From Pristionchus mayeri (Eukaryota > Nematoda > Chromadorea > Rhabditida > Neodiplogasteridae): 64,000 bases of DNA. The notes under the pieces are model-generated. The model did not search any database. It saw only the letters and a program-made list of their open reading frames with translations, and was not told where the DNA came from. Positions 49,477 through 62,800 of this stretch are shown piece by piece. Both the position numbers and the translations under genes were made by a program. The stretch is from assembly GCA_036245805.1 (NCBI GenBank), contig BTRK01000006.1:30198901-30262900 (forward strand), read 5' to 3'. The first letter of the stretch is position 1. Each line of letters starts with the position of its first letter.

Positions 49477-51175
49477 CATAAAAGCTTAGTACTGAGATAG
49501 ATGGTCCGTGCAGAGGGAGAGCTGTCTGTGTTTCCATCCCCAGGAACCGAGAGAGAATCCGGAAGAGGCAGCACATGATCAGGAAGAGGGCCAAGAGACT
49601 CGATATCTCTCTCTCCTCCAGTCTCCGCTCACTCAAAGAACCATAATCTGCATGGACTGAATGTGCGTCAAATAATACTCGAATGAAATCATGATCACAT
49701 AGGTCCGGGAATGCGCGACCGTCTTTCTCTTACACGGAATTCTCCCTGAATCGCACGCGGTGACGTCATGGAAGTCCCTCCCCCCTAAAATTCGCCGAGT
49801 TTCGTCATTCAGCTTTGAGCCTCGTGGTTGCGAGTAGGTCGACCCTCCTATAGCTATCGATTTACCCCTCGTAAGCCGTTTCGGCCAGGTATGTGCTGAG
49901 CTATCCAGCCTTGGACGTGAACCGACGACTCCTAGTCTAATTCATTACCGTGAGTATTGTTTTATTCTTAAACATTATGTGGCCATTAGTACCACGTTAG
50001 CTTAGTAAAGTGATCACGTCCACTGTATGATGTATATTCGTTAACTCTGCACCAATCTTTTGGTTGATAGGGACCAATATATTGTCCCTGGTATTTCGTC
50101 ATGCGCTCTAGTCTGTCTTGTGCAATAGTGGTAGTACCAGTCTCTTTTGAATTCTGGTGATGTCACCAATAATAGACTTCATTTGTAACTCGGAGAGCAC
50201 GACGGAACTGGTACGATCCGCAGAGAACGACTCCCTCTTCTTGCTCCTTCTGATCGTATCATTTCACATCGGTATTCAGAGATAGACGACCTTTCCCGTC
50301 GAAGTCTGAATATCCAGTACGGCAGAGTCATTGCAAGAAGCCTACGAGAGCGGTGCAGTCACGAGTCGTACCAGCCATCTCCCTACTCCCCTCTCGTTTT
50401 AGCGACGCGGGACACAACAATCAATAAGGAGTATTACATCAAGGACATCTTCGACAACGCGATTCTTCCCTGTGTCCATTCCCACTTCGGTCAGGGAGGG
50501 GACTTTTCAGCGAGATCCTTCCAATGCAAAGTCGACAATCGTGGCTGGACTCTCATCTTTCAGAGTAGGGTTGGCTATTCGATATTCAAGTGTGATATCA
50601 CAATCCTCGCATTTCGAAATAGGCGAGAGAGAGGCGATTACGATATCTCAATTCAACATCGAATAGCCAACCATACCTAGAGACCGCAAGCTCCGCCCAC
50701 TTTGAGGGAGAAACAGTGCCCTCGAAATCTGGCACTCCAAACGATTAAACGACTAAATGCACTCCAATCCATAGGGAATCGTTAGACATTAATTTAGCTT
50801 ATGTAAAAAAAATCGGCAGATCGGTTTGCGGTCTCTAACCATACCTCGGACTGAATTTCCTCCAAATTCCCCACGATCTCAACCACCTCGACCCCCCCCC
50901 CCTTTTAGCATGAGGCAGTCCTTCTCAATGCAGGGGACGAACTCGATGACTACTACTTGCGGGAATAGACGGTCGCATATACGCAAGGCCTGAGCCAGAG
51001 CGGAAGGAGGCCACTTCGAGACCATGTTGATGATAAACTTTGCCATGAACCAGATCGCCCAAGTTTTTCTTAGTTTTTAACATTCTAAAGGTGGGCATCA
51101 CATGAAAACGACAATCCGGGAAATTTTGGCGCCCACTGAATTATCCCATTGTCTATTAATTAGTAGACACTTATA
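49477..51175. other. Intergenic with a small palindrome
   Basis: No supported gene. An inverted repeat of about 100 bp lies at 50566-50668 (GGTTGGCTATTCGAT and inverse), with a weaker outer pair (CCATACCTAGAGACCGC near 50673, inverted near 50838). A plus frame at 50472-50666 overlaps it and is not supported. Confidence 0.4.
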
Positions 51176-51743
51176 CAGTACATGCTAATCGCCTTGCCCA
51201 TATGCGGCCGCGGCGGGCCGCTGCGGACCGCGGATGCCCGTGGATCGATTTTGCGTGAAAATGAGTAAAGTTCATGCAATGGATTGTTCATTTTTGAATT
51301 CCTCATGCGATTTCGCATCGGAATCACTATTTCATAATGGAACATTTTTTGAGGGAGGTCAATCCAAAGTGATCAGGGCTACCGTACTCCCGAACATATT
51401 CCCACCGTTTTTGTGTCTAAAATTTTTCGGGTCAGTTTTCGAACGCGATCCAAGTTTGCAAACTCTTCAATACCCTAAAGAAAGTCATAAATCCCCAAAA
51501 TGGAGGGATCATTTTCGGGAGTACTGTAGCCGTGGTCACTCCGAATCGAACCCCCTCAAAAACTTGCCTTTGATAAAATTAATATATTATAGTGATTCCG
51601 ATGCGAAATCGCATGAGGAATTCAAAAATGAACAATTCATTGCATGAACTTTACTCATTTTCCCGCCAAATCGATCCGCGGGCATCCGCGGTCCGCGGCG
51701 GGCCGCCGCGGCCGCATATGGGCAAGGCGATTAGCATGTACTG
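51176..51743. mobile_element. Foldback element with GC-rich subterminal repeats
   Basis: Ends CAGTACATGCTAATCGCCTT and its inverse, flanked by TA. Just inside is an extremely GC-rich block (GCGGCCGCGGCGGGCCGC), then an AT-rich arm containing TCCTCATGCGATTTCGCAT. It is 568 bp and non-coding. The plus frame at 51234-51647 spans the palindrome and is not a gene. Confidence 0.85.
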
Positions 51744-52628
51744 TACATGTACGCATCTGTAAACACATATCGAAAAAATTATACTCTAGTAGTCCGTAGG
51801 TTCTGAATAATTCACTACGGGCTAGGATAGCTTATAGCATAGTATGGGGCAACCCTACTATACGGTGAGAAGAAATACGTAAACATTTCGGGTGATTCAT
51901 TGGTAAACGTTCCTAATGCATTAAGTGGCTGGATTTCTTATTTGATTAATATATATAAATCCGTTAGTATTGTGTGTGTCGCGCTTATAGTCAAGGAAAG
52001 GTATGGTAAGATGAAGCGATATCTAGACTGGATGACACTTTAGGATCAACGATCCTGATGGTTTCCTCAACGACGACAATGAATGGAGAAATGAATGTGT
52101 GGAGTTGTCTCTGCTAATCATCCAATTCATTTACTCATTCGTGAGCGTAGAAATGAAGAAGGAAACGATCATCGAAGCTACCGGATTTACATTGTACGAG
52201 TGTTCTCAAACCGAATAGTTTGGGAAACACGAGATTTGAATTCTCAGATGATCACTAGAAAATACTCTGAACATGGGATGGGACACATGAAAATATCGGG
52301 TTGCGATCAAACTTCGTAGCTAATAAATTGAAGTGGTGATATCGCAATAAAAACGAGCTGGGACTGAGTGGGGGTTGAATCAGTTCCTAAGAGATGGGAG
52401 AAAAGGGGAGAAATAAAGTTGAAAAGAGAGGGGCATCCCAGAATTATTCGGAAATTGTTGAGGAACATAGCGACATGCACTTACGAGAGATCATTTACGA
52501 TGAACGGGGAAAGGGGGAAAGAAGAGAAAGAAGAGAAAGGCAGTAAGGGAGAAGGGTAAAGTCAATGTAGGGAGTAGTACGGGGATCTAGCATATGTACA
52601 CGTAGAGGGAGTGAGAGAAGGGAACGTC
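51744..52628. other. 3' flank of the IRF2BP gene
   Basis: No gene is supported. Plus frames at 52095-52319 and 52368-52559 lack linked exons; the second is purine-rich low complexity. This stretch should hold the 3' untranslated region of the minus-strand IRF2BP-family gene. Confidence 0.35.
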
Positions 52629-55618
52629 TCAGTGGACAGAGGAAGTTGATGCTGCCAATTGGTTAGTCGAAGATGACGTCGTCGATCCCGTCGTCGTGGT
52701 CGAGGCGGGAGAGTTCTGCGACGTCCCACTTCCTCCCGACACTCCTGTCTCGCGGGCCGCAGCTGCAGCAGCAGCAGCTGCTGCAGCAGCCTCTCGAGCA
52801 GCAAGAGTTGCTGCAGAGAGACCTCCTGCAGGCATTCCCGCCACGTCTCGTTGCCTCAACGACAATCGATTAGATACGGTACTCGAGGAAATCGTGGTGG
52901 GAGACTCACTTCTTGAATTCGTCGAATTCATCTCCTAGAATGGTCTGAATCTCATTGGCCATGAAGGCCCACGGTTGAACGATTCCCCCTCCAGCACTTC
53001 CCAAGGGACACTTCTCCCCTGAGGGACAGTACATCTCCTGCGAAGAAATAATTAGAGTACTGTAGGATGAGGAAGGAGAACGGTATCGAAAGGGGACGAT
53101 AGGGGAAGGATGAAGGGCGTACCTGGTTGGTCACTTGTTGCTTGATGCTCTTCCGAGTGCATGGGAAGCAGAATTTGTGTAGTGTCTGTGAGGGGCACTG
53201 GACGAAGTGAGTGTCCTCGAGTCTCTCGTGGCAGAGAGTACAGCGAAGGGGTCTCTCCCCACTGAAACACTCCTATTGCCTCACTCATTCCCCCATAGGA
53301 TCATTAGTTCTCATACCGTAATCACTTTCAACGGTTATTTTATTCAGAGTGACCTGCTTCATCAGCGACAAAATATTCAAGAAAAGAGGCTAGTGTTTTC
53401 TCTTACTACGGGAGGTATACTACGGTAGTAATAAAGAGAGAGGGAAGTCTTTTCGTGTTCGACCTTGCTACAACAGGAATCAATCACGGAAAGTAGCACT
53501 TTTTACAAATTCCTTCTTTTTGTGGACTGTTTCTTAGAGTATTTCTTATGTCCTTCATCAAGCGTATCTCAATATCGTACCCGTTCTGTGAAGGGGGAAA
53601 TCGTCGTCTTGCTCCATTGTCGGGAGAATGAGTGGAAGTAGGAGAGACTGAAGTCGTCGTTGCATCACCTCAAAATTATCGATTGAGGGAATTAATAGGA
53701 ATGTTCGAGAGGGTCATTCATCCTCAGATGCTTTCTCGGAATCTCCACCCTCAGCACACCTACTCTATTTGTCAAGTATAATATTTGTTCTGCGTATATT
53801 TAGAGGCTGCGACTCTTTCAGAAACTTTCGCTCTGTTTGCAGTAAGAAAGAGTGGAGAGAGGACGGATTACCTTTCTGCCTCTCATTGTTTGTCTAATCA
53901 ACAACTCGATCAAAGTGTCTCTCGTCCATTTGACTGATCTCTCTCTCCCTTGAACCGTCCTCTCGTGCCAGTAATAGACTGTCACTCCTCATCCTCCATT
54001 CCTCCCCTATTCACCCCTCTTTTCCTTTTGGGACCGGTTTCAGAGGCCGAGAGTGAGGAGTGAAAAAACCGGCCTTCAATCCTCTCTCCCGTGTTACGCA
54101 ATTCGGGGTCACGGAAGGGGGGAAAGCCGAGAGAGAGAAGAGAGTGAAAAGAGGAGTGAGTGGACATGAGGGGAATTCAGTCAACTATGGAGATGAAAGA
54201 GGAGTAGGTCAAGGAAGACTCGTTGGAAGGATGAAAACAAGACTGACCTCTGGCTACTTTGGGGAAGGGTTCCGCTGGTTTGGCATCGTCATCCGAGTGT
54301 TCTCTCTTCCTGGCAGCAAGAGCAGCGACCAATGCAGCCCCATCAGCTGCTGAGGTCGGAGGGAGACCAGTGAAGAGGGAAAGAGGACCATGGGCACCAT
54401 TCCTCTGCTGCTGCTGCAGCTGCTGCAGCATAGCCAGCTGCTCAAGGGGGAGGGCGGGGGCTGCTGAGGGGGCGGGGCCAGCAGCACTCGGTCTGAGTCC
54501 TCCCAGGCCAGAGAAGAGCTGAGCTCTCTGTTGGAAAGCGAGGAAGTCATTGATGCCAGAGAGAGTCATTCCAGGGGGAAGATGACTAGGCTGCGGCTGC
54601 TGTTGCTGCTGTGACTGCCCCTGGGTTTGCTGGGGAGGTCGGGGAGGAGACGTGCGACCGACAGGAGCAGTCGGAGGAGTCTCCTTCTGAAGAGAATATC
54701 GATTAGTTACTTGATTGTTTGAGGAGTGTTTACTGGGAGTCTCATTGAATGGGCGAGTACAGAGTACGAGAGAGGAGACCCGAATGTGTTGTGCATTCTT
54801 CCCATCCTCTTCCCTCCTATCAATTCCAATCCTCGATTACTAAGAATGACGTCCGAATGATAAGACTCGGAGTTGATAAGAGACCTCGTGACTATGCTTG
54901 ATCAGGGTTCCAAGTCCACCAGAGGATCGAGAAGAGAATAATGGGGTGAGGATAGAATGAGGATGGGAGGGAGTGATAACAAAGAGTGGCGCCATTCGAA
55001 TACTCAGGAATCATCCCGCTCTCTGACCTCGTCGAGTCAATTGGAAGAAAGAAAGACTTTGGAATGACAGAATAGTTGAGGAGATAAGGGCAACCGCCTG
55101 ATCGATTCAAGTCATGAGGAAGGAATGATGAGAGAGGAGAGAAACTCCCTCTCATCTACCTAGTGCAGTACTTTGAGAGAGAATAGAGGAAGCGTCTGAG
55201 GACTGCTCTTACTCTCACCGTTCGTCCATTATTCGTATCGTGTCCGGGGAATCCGTGCACTCGCTTCTGCTGCCGGGCTGATTCGATGGCCGATTCGATT
55301 CTGCAACCATTCGTCTACCGTACTCTGGTGGGGGTTTGGTGGGTCATTCCCTTGGCCACTCACCTGTCTGCTCCCTCGTAGTTGACGCATCCTCTGCACA
55401 CTGGCTCTCCGTAGTCTGAGCACATCGCCCATGGCCATCTGACAGAGGAGTGATTGAGGAAGGAGGGGGACGGGGGGAGGGGGAAGGGGGTCTCACCTGG
55501 GTAGGTCACACAGATAGCAGTACTGTCGTCCTTGCAGCTTCGCAGCAGTTCCCTGTGCAGTGGAAGTGGCTGCAGCAGCTGCAGCCAATCCGGCTGAGGG
55601 ACCGGAGGAAGAGAGCAT
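52629..55618 (-). CDS. IRF2BP-family transcriptional cofactor
   Basis: Interferon-regulatory-factor-2-binding-protein relatives act in the nucleus as corepressors or cofactors. Eight exons in phase (55497-55618, 55364-55438, 55219-55300, 54248-54686, 53581-53668, 53123-53261, 52910-53037, 52629-52854) give 432 residues. The N-terminal C4 zinc finger is clear: [31 protein letters not shown], then [10 protein letters not shown] (about 31-85). The middle is Gln/Ala/Pro-rich with [12 protein letters not shown]. The C-terminal C3HC4 RING is also present ([41 protein letters not shown], about 272-345). After the usual family end comes a 75-residue Ala-rich, Ser/Thr-rich tail. Human members are about 580 residues, so the linker is shorter here. 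TTCTACAG eight bases before ATG 55618 is a probable trans-splice site. The last exon's acceptor (gttgag) is weak; read-through gives a stop at once. Confidence 0.92.
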
Positions 55619-58600
55619 CGAAGCACCTGTAGAAGGAGAGTTGGAGGAGAGGACCGACTCGAAAGGGATACTTAAAGGGTCGCAATATTCTGCAAGAGAG
55701 AGCGAGTACGAGCACGAAAGTTGCTAACTGATAGGGAGGGGTTATCTATCCATCGAGAATTCTTCGAAGGAATCGTCCGATTGAAGGCCAGTGGTCAGAT
55801 AAATGACGAATTGAGGGGCAGCTAAACGTGCCAATTCTGCATCAACAATCAACTCCTTTCCATCCATTCCTCACTCTTTTTAGAGTGAGGATGTTGATGA
55901 CAACTCTTGCATACGAACCTCTTGCATTCAGATCAAGTCTGAGCATGAGGAATGAGGGGGGGGAGGGAAGGGGGGGGGGTCGGATGGGTTCCTACTGCTA
56001 CTCTCGTAGCCCTTCACAGGGTTCATCACTAGTGCACGTTGTATATGGGGAGTGAATGGAGTGCCAGATAAGTCTCCTCTCTCTCCTATCAACTAGAGTC
56101 TGAAGTCTGATCGGAAGCGCCGCTTATCGACCCTTTTTCGCTGACTACACTATTAAATCTGTTGCAATTTGACACGAGAGCCACTGCTGACTATCAGGAG
56201 GACGATCAAAGTACCTCGTTTGATATTCATTCGCGTTCGCCTTCGTGTTGAAAACGTGACCATCTCTGCCTCTCTCTCTGTCTCTCTGTTTCTGTCTCTC
56301 TGCCTCTCTCTCTGTCTCTCTCTCTCCTCCTTCTCTCTCATCAATTGCTCTCTTGACAACATCCTCATCATCTTCAATTGGAATGAACACCCGTGAGTCC
56401 AAGATACACCGAGACTCCCTTATCAATCACTCGAATCACGCCACTTATGACTCTCCCTATGTTTATTGGAGAAATGCAACTTTTTCGGTCACTTCGCACC
56501 TGGTAATCGAATGATTGCGGAGGAGTTGAGATGGGGTGAGGAGAAAGCGGAGAGTCGAAGAAGAGCCGGGAAATCCAGTGAAGAGAGCCGGGAATCAGTC
56601 AATGCTGACCCTGAAGAGAGTAAGAATGACCTTTAGCCATTGAAGCAGTGAGAGAATCGAGAGAAGGAAGGAAACACCGGTTTGAAGCAGAGAGAGAATA
56701 GAGAGAAACGAGAATAAGGTGAGAGGAAGAGGAGGACGACGAAATTATTGTGTTATTATTACGATGGCACGAAGAGAAAAAGAATGGAGGAATGGAGTAG
56801 AGAACTTCCAGTTCCGATCCAAGGAGCACAATCTCATCTAGTTATGAGATTATTGATGAGGGATGGAGGATATTTGGGAAGGGTCGAGAGAGGGCGAAGG
56901 ATTCATTGAGAAAGAGAGAGAGAGAGGGAAGGGCAGATGAATCAAGGAGAGAATGCGTCAGAAAGAAAAGAGGAACAGATGAAAGATCGAATCCTTTGTG
57001 GATCATCGAAGGGATGGGAAGAAGAGGAGGAGGAGGAAGAAGAGGAGGACAAGGTAGGTCAACTACTGGATGGAAAACCTTGGCAGGAGAAACGGAGGAC
57101 AACTACAATACACTGTAATAGAGGAAGGATGGGAAGTAGCGAACTTGATCTGACTGAGTGGAGAAGAGAGAACTTGATTACTGAATGAGGAGGAATGAAG
57201 AAAGTACGAAAACCGATTGGAATAGAAGATCACGAGGAAGACTAATGAGAGAAGAGGATGAATAGACTGCGAATGAAGTGAGAGGGTGAGGGGGATAACA
57301 ACCAACGTGCTTGGTACTTCTCTCTTCTCTGGCCACTCTGTGTACTCACTTTACCTCGTTGCTCAAATAAGGAAGCAGTCGAAGGGTCACGAAGAGAGAG
57401 AGAGAGAGAGAGAGAGAGGCCCTTCTAAAAGCATGTAACTGCCGTAGGGAAGAGTCTCTCAGTGCCAGGGGGGGTCTACGGGAGAGGGGGACTCTCCACC
57501 ACTGGTTCGCCTTGGGGTTACACGCTCAAAGCGCGGAGCGTGCTAGAGAGGGAGGGGAGAGGGGGGGGGGGGGGGCTGACGAATGATGAGAATGAGTGAG
57601 TGGCAGAGGGAGAACCTGTTATGGCCCTGTCTCTCATGCCAATCTACCTTCGAGAGTACAGTAGATGATGAGAGAGGAGAGGAACAGACTGTGAAGAGAC
57701 GTCTACGACGACCGATCGACGAACACGACGACTCTCTCTCTCTCTCTCTCAACCGGTAAGAGGAGAGTACTGTCAAACAGTGAGAGAAGGGGGGAGAGAA
57801 GAGAGTCAAACCAGAGCGATGGAGGGGAGTCACAGAGAGAGAAATAAAGAGAGGCTGTTTCAGAAACATCCTCTATTTGCGAAGGTAGTGCAAACGGCAC
57901 CGAGTTTCTTGCCATCACCCGAAATATCTTACTGGTTGTCACTCAGGGTTGATATTTGCACTGAAATAGGGCTGATTTGATCCTGAAAAGGGGATGGAAG
58001 CATCTAAGATTACGGTAGAAACGAGAGGGAATCCCCTTCAATGATGCTTCCTTGCCCAATAAAGGACGCATGTTTGCGTTGTGAAGGGACAGGAAGAGAG
58101 GGGGAGGGGGGAGGGGGGAGGGGGATTCTCGGAAGGAGGACAGCAAAGTGCAAGGGATGAATAATTGATTTAGTTGTTTTCGGGTAGAGAGAGAACAGGC
58201 CAGAGTATTTGAAGTGATCGAAATAAGTGGTGAGTATCCATAGTGGAAGGAGTGAAAGCGAGTAGACCTTCTCCTAACTGAGAGATTCAAGTAATTCAAG
58301 GTAAAAGGGCGAGTGACCCCGTTCGAGGGAGGGACAGAGGGATGCAAAAACTGCTTGTGTTTGGTATGGAAGGAGAAAGGAGAGATGGGAAAGGAAGAGT
58401 TAGCACGTTGCTGTGGAGAAGAAGAAGGGATAAGAGATGAGTAGAGAGAGAAAGGGAAAGAGAGAGACATCTTTCTCGCTCGGGTCTCATACGATTCAAG
58501 GAAGAACTCGAATACGTAAGTCCAAAAAAAACTCTTAAAAGGAGAAGGAGCTATAGCGAGAATATCCTAAGAGATTGCAGATGTTTTCCTTACTAGGGTG

Positions 58601-59304
58601 TCGCTGATACGGATGGTGCCAAAGGTACTAGTGAAAGAGGAAGGAAAGTGGAGGAGTAGAGGATAGGAAGAGAGAGGAGGATGAAGGGAGTGGAATGATG
58701 TGTTGAGAAAAAGGCGTAGGAAACGGGGGCAGCACAACCGGATTGAAGAGAGAGTAAGGAAGAGGAGGAAGATGTAGGTTGGAGTTCGAGAATGGGGAAT
58801 TACGTAAGAAGAGATGGAATGGAAAAGATAAGGAGAAGGGATAGAGGAGGACTGAGAAGGAATAGAAGGAGTCTTCGAAGAGGAAAGGAACTCGTCCTCT
58901 TTTAGAGGAGACAACTAGTCGTGAGGGTGAGGATTGAGAAGTGAACTAGAAAACGAAGAATGAAAAAAGAAGACGAAGTGAAACAAGTAGGAACGAAAGA
59001 AGAGGAACGGCCGACTATTCACTTTCAATGTAGAAGATTTGGTCACTGGGTATGAAATAGACCCCGATAGAGGGAGGGAGATAGAGGAGGGGGGGGGGCA
59101 GTCTTGATCGGCTGCATCGGTCGTCTTACACCTGATTGGTCAGATGACTCAAGTGGAGGACGCAGTTTGCAACAACTGGTTGCCATGGGGTGCACAAGAT
59201 AACTAGAGGGATGAGGAGGGACCGGAACCTGACTGCCTGAGATAGAGAGGGGAGGGGAGGGATGACACTGGTTGTGCCCCTCCATAGCTGGTATCGGCCC
59301 TCTC
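55619..59304. other. Purine-rich stretch without a supported gene
   Basis: The + strand is dominated by G and A (for example 57390-57420 and 58070-58130), except for a pyrimidine microsatellite of TCTC and TCTG units at about 56268-56340. Minus frames at 57943-58470 and 58567-58914 are long but Ser/Pro/Leu-rich and not joined by matching splice sites. No RNA gene was recognised. Confidence 0.35.
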
Positions 59305-59830
59305 TCAGAACGTGTTCATCACTCCTCTCAGAAAGAAGCGTGCACGATGCATAGACAATGACTGTGGTCGAGTAGCAGAGGAAGGAGATCCCCGTACCCC
59401 GGAATGAAGGAGATCCCCGTACCCCGGAATCTCCCCTCACATACACTGTCCATTCGAAGAGAACGGGACGAACTGTCTGAGCAGGACGAACAATCGGTTA
59501 TCTCCAGGGTTCGAAAAGGTTCGCGCCGCGCTTTGAGAAAGAGTACTTTTGCTGTGAAGGTCAAAGAGTTGAACATGTTGGAGTAAGGGGCGGACAAAGG
59601 GCGATCAGGAATGAGAGGAAGGAGAGATTCAACTGAATCAAGACTGCTGCTGGTCGATGTCAGTCGTAGCAATACAAATTAGGGTTCCCGGGCCACCGTA
59701 GGCATGCCCCTCCCTCCCCCCCCTCCCTCTTGCTTCTCTTCTTCTCTCTCTACAGTCTCACAGTTCGCATCTGCCTCTCGTCTCTCCCGCTCAAACTTGT
59801 TTCTCAGGGTAGAGGTCATAGCTGGGGACA
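59305..59830 (-). CDS. Tentative 3' end of an unidentified minus-strand gene
   Basis: A terminal exon (SLSMHRARFFLRGVMNTF then stop at 59305) joins in phase, across a GTATGTGAG donor, to a Ser-rich exon of mixed composition containing MFNSLTFTAKVLFLKARREP. Further upstream, 59754-59830 encodes STLRNKFERERREADANCE with balanced codon use. The link between the last two is out of phase in my model, so at least one exon boundary is wrong. No family recognised. Upstream exons may lie in 60-62.5 kb. Confidence 0.35.
59381..59430. repeat. Perfect 25 bp tandem duplication
   Basis: GAAGGAGATCCCCGTACCCC plus GGAAT occurs twice head to tail with no mismatch. It lies inside the proposed intron upstream of the terminal exon of the tentative minus-strand gene, so it would not alter that reading frame. 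Confidence 0.9.
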
Positions 59831-62800
59831 CTGGCACATGGAGGCACCAAGGTTTCCCTCACTCTCTACCCCCTCCTTCTCCCTCCTATGGCTCGAACCA
59901 TCAAGAGCAAGGCTAGAACCACCCCTGCCCTTCAACTACTCCCTGCAAGTGCAAGAGTGTACGAGTACTGTAGGGGGTACTGTAGTAAGGAGTACTGTAG
60001 AGAAATGAGTGAGTTTCACGTGCGGAGTGCATTGGATTCAGAAGGGGAAGATTGATAGGAGTGATAAGTGGAAGTGCATGATGATGTGATTCGGAAGGGG
60101 AGGAGATGGTGAGAGGAGGAGTCGAGCAGATGTTGTGAACAATTGAGAGAATGATCGAACTGAGAAGGGAAGGCAACCTGATTTCCCACACGAGAATTGT
60201 AGAAAGGCTGCCACTAAAAAAGAAGGGAGGAGTGAAAAGTTATCTGACCATCTTCCTTTCTCATTCGATGTTCGACTGAGAAGAAACGATAAAAATACAG
60301 TTACAAATAGCCAAGAATTGAAACAGTTCACAACTGGTTTACGTCGAGTTCGAGAATATCGACATTGCGAATGCTTAGAAAGTTACGAGAGCAGAGCACT
60401 GGGAATGTGCTGATAGGAAGGGAAGGGTACTGTAGGTCGCCAGATACGGATGGAGTACGGTAGGGCAGGAACTGGGTACGGTAGGTCAAGAGATACGGAT
60501 GGGGGGGTTCGGTAGTCGCACGAACGGCCCTCCATGAACAAAGAGCTCGTTGGTATTCCTAAATTTCGACAGATGCATACGAATTAGGCAGTGTGCATGG
60601 CGGTTACGAAGAATAAGAAGAATGCATAATTGGAGCCGAATTATGCGGAGTCTTTTGTTGTCTCGCCTGAATTACATCTAGATGTTTACTCCCGAATACG
60701 AAAGCCACTTGCTGTGGCAAACTTGTGCAACTATTGTTAATCTCCGAAAGATTTGGCGTTTTATGATGGCATTCCGTTTGATTCCACTACACGAGGGAAA
60801 CAATCGTACCAATCTCCCATTCTACAGAGGATTTTGGAGATGATCGGGATTGAAAAACTGGTCTGTCGGATTTCCCTTCCATCCGATGTCGAGATAAGTG
60901 GAATGATGCGAATTCAGGGCAGTATTTGAATGTGGAAAGAAGAGAAGGAAGAAGTGAACTGGGGAATTGGGAATGGATCACTGCTAGAGTGAGAGATATA
61001 ATTCGGGGGCAGATACAGCATACAAATGAGAATGTGACGTGTCTGTTATGATAATGTGGAGGAAGAGAGAATGCCAAACAATACCACAATGGTGAATATG
61101 TGTAGAATGAATTGAGAAAAGAGAATACTGCAGTTTGAGTAAAAGTTTGAGTAAAAATTTGAGTAAATATGGGAAAAGAAGATAGATTGAGTAGACTGCC
61201 GGGAACACTGCCCTTTGCTCCGTCCTTCCAAACGAATCTTCAGAGAATTCCATGTTTTTGGGAATGTCTCCTTGTGGGAAAAGACCACCGTGGGAGAGAC
61301 GAGTTTGGAGTTTCACACGAAAATTCTTTTTGCATCTTCCTCGTTTTATCGTGCGAAAGTACGTTTCTGAGGAAGAATTTTGGAGTGAGTTGAGTTCGCA
61401 TTTTGAAGGAGTGTTCTCTCACCTCCATACCTCTCCCCTTACACACTGAACGCAACTCACGGAGTTAATCGAGATACGAAAAAGGAGATGAGGAGAGGCG
61501 AAATAAAAGGAAACTGGTAGATGATGCAACATCGAGGAGTGAATATCGAGACTGGACCCATACCGGAAAGGGAAGAGAAAAGAGAAGGAGAGTGAAGAAT
61601 CAATCTATTCATTTAGTTACTTCACTATGCTAAACAGAAAATGTGAACCATTTTCACGATTCGCAAATACTAATGGAGTATTGAAATGCGAAATCTTAAT
61701 TTTCACCGCTTGTCGAAAATATAGCGTGAGTACGTACTGTTTCTTTTTATGAACTGTGACCGAGAAGGATCATTTAGAGTGACCAAACCATGTGATGAGA
61801 AAGTAGTGGAATGAATGGTAGAATAGACAGTATGAGAAATGTGCGTAAGGCAAGAAGAATGTGAGTGCGAGGAGGGAGAGGAAGTCTTTGTATAGATTGG
61901 AACAGCTTCGAACAGCCTGATTGTAGTCAGTACAAAGTCCGCCAATACACGTCTTTGCATATTCCAAAAGAAGAGTTAGATACAATTTGAATTGGGGGGA
62001 CGGGGATACAATAATTGAGAGAGCGGGAATGAGCATCAGTGTGCAAATGATGCGAAGGGAGATGAAACCAGAATGTTCCCTCTTTCGTACTCTACTACTG
62101 CCCATTCTGGTTGTGATCAACCTGCTTGCTGTGTCGACTGCAAGTCTCTAAGGGAGGAGAGAAGAGGTGAATGGAAGAGAGAGGGACAGACCGGGTTGTG
62201 CACCCGGTTAGAGGAAGGGTCTAGAGGGTGAGGGATGGCACGGAGGGGCATATCAATGATGAGATACCGGAAGATGAGAACTAGTAGGAGGAAGATGTGT
62301 GAAGGGAAGAGGCAATAATAGAGGAAGTGATGAGGGGGGAAGGGGTCAGGAGCAGGGCTAGGCAACGAATCAACAAGTGAGAGAACGGGAGTTCCCTCTA
62401 TCCTCGACTGGTCTCCCTGGGGGGGAAGGAGGAGGACAGGCTGAAACAATGCAGCAGACTGGTGTAAAGTTGTGAGAGACGCCCTATACACGAGCAGAGA
62501 TGAACTTTGATGTGGGAAGGGAGGAAGAGGGTGCAACTGCGCTCAAACGCACTTCCGATCACCTTCAACTAATTCATCTTCATTTTTCTTTTCAAAAACC
62601 TTAGCGGAATGCGAAAGAAGCTCATGTGATGACTTCGTCAAGAGAAAAATGAGTAGAGAAGCAAACAAAATTATAGCAAATCAACCTCAAAAATTTTATT
62701 TTGGATAGTTTCATACAGAGTTTACGAAAACACGAACCGTGTATCATCCAGAGTCCAAAGGGCAGAGTCCAGGGAGGGATAAAGAGAAAGAAATAGAGAC

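Noticed and set aside
51234..51647. 137-codon plus frame
   Set aside because: It spans the arms and centre of a foldback element and has no family resemblance.
52673..52938. Plus-strand poly-Ala/poly-Gln frames
   Set aside because: They are opposite-strand readings of the GCT/GCA repeat in the last IRF2BP exon.
59328..59446. GYGD motif resembling a potassium-channel selectivity filter
   Set aside because: It arises from the duplicated 25 bp repeat inside a proposed intron and lacks pore helix or membrane context.
61703..62536. Hydrophobic minus frames resembling a 7TM chemoreceptor
   Set aside because: One FRYLIIDMP-like stretch is suggestive, but exon phases could not be linked and transmembrane order is unclear.
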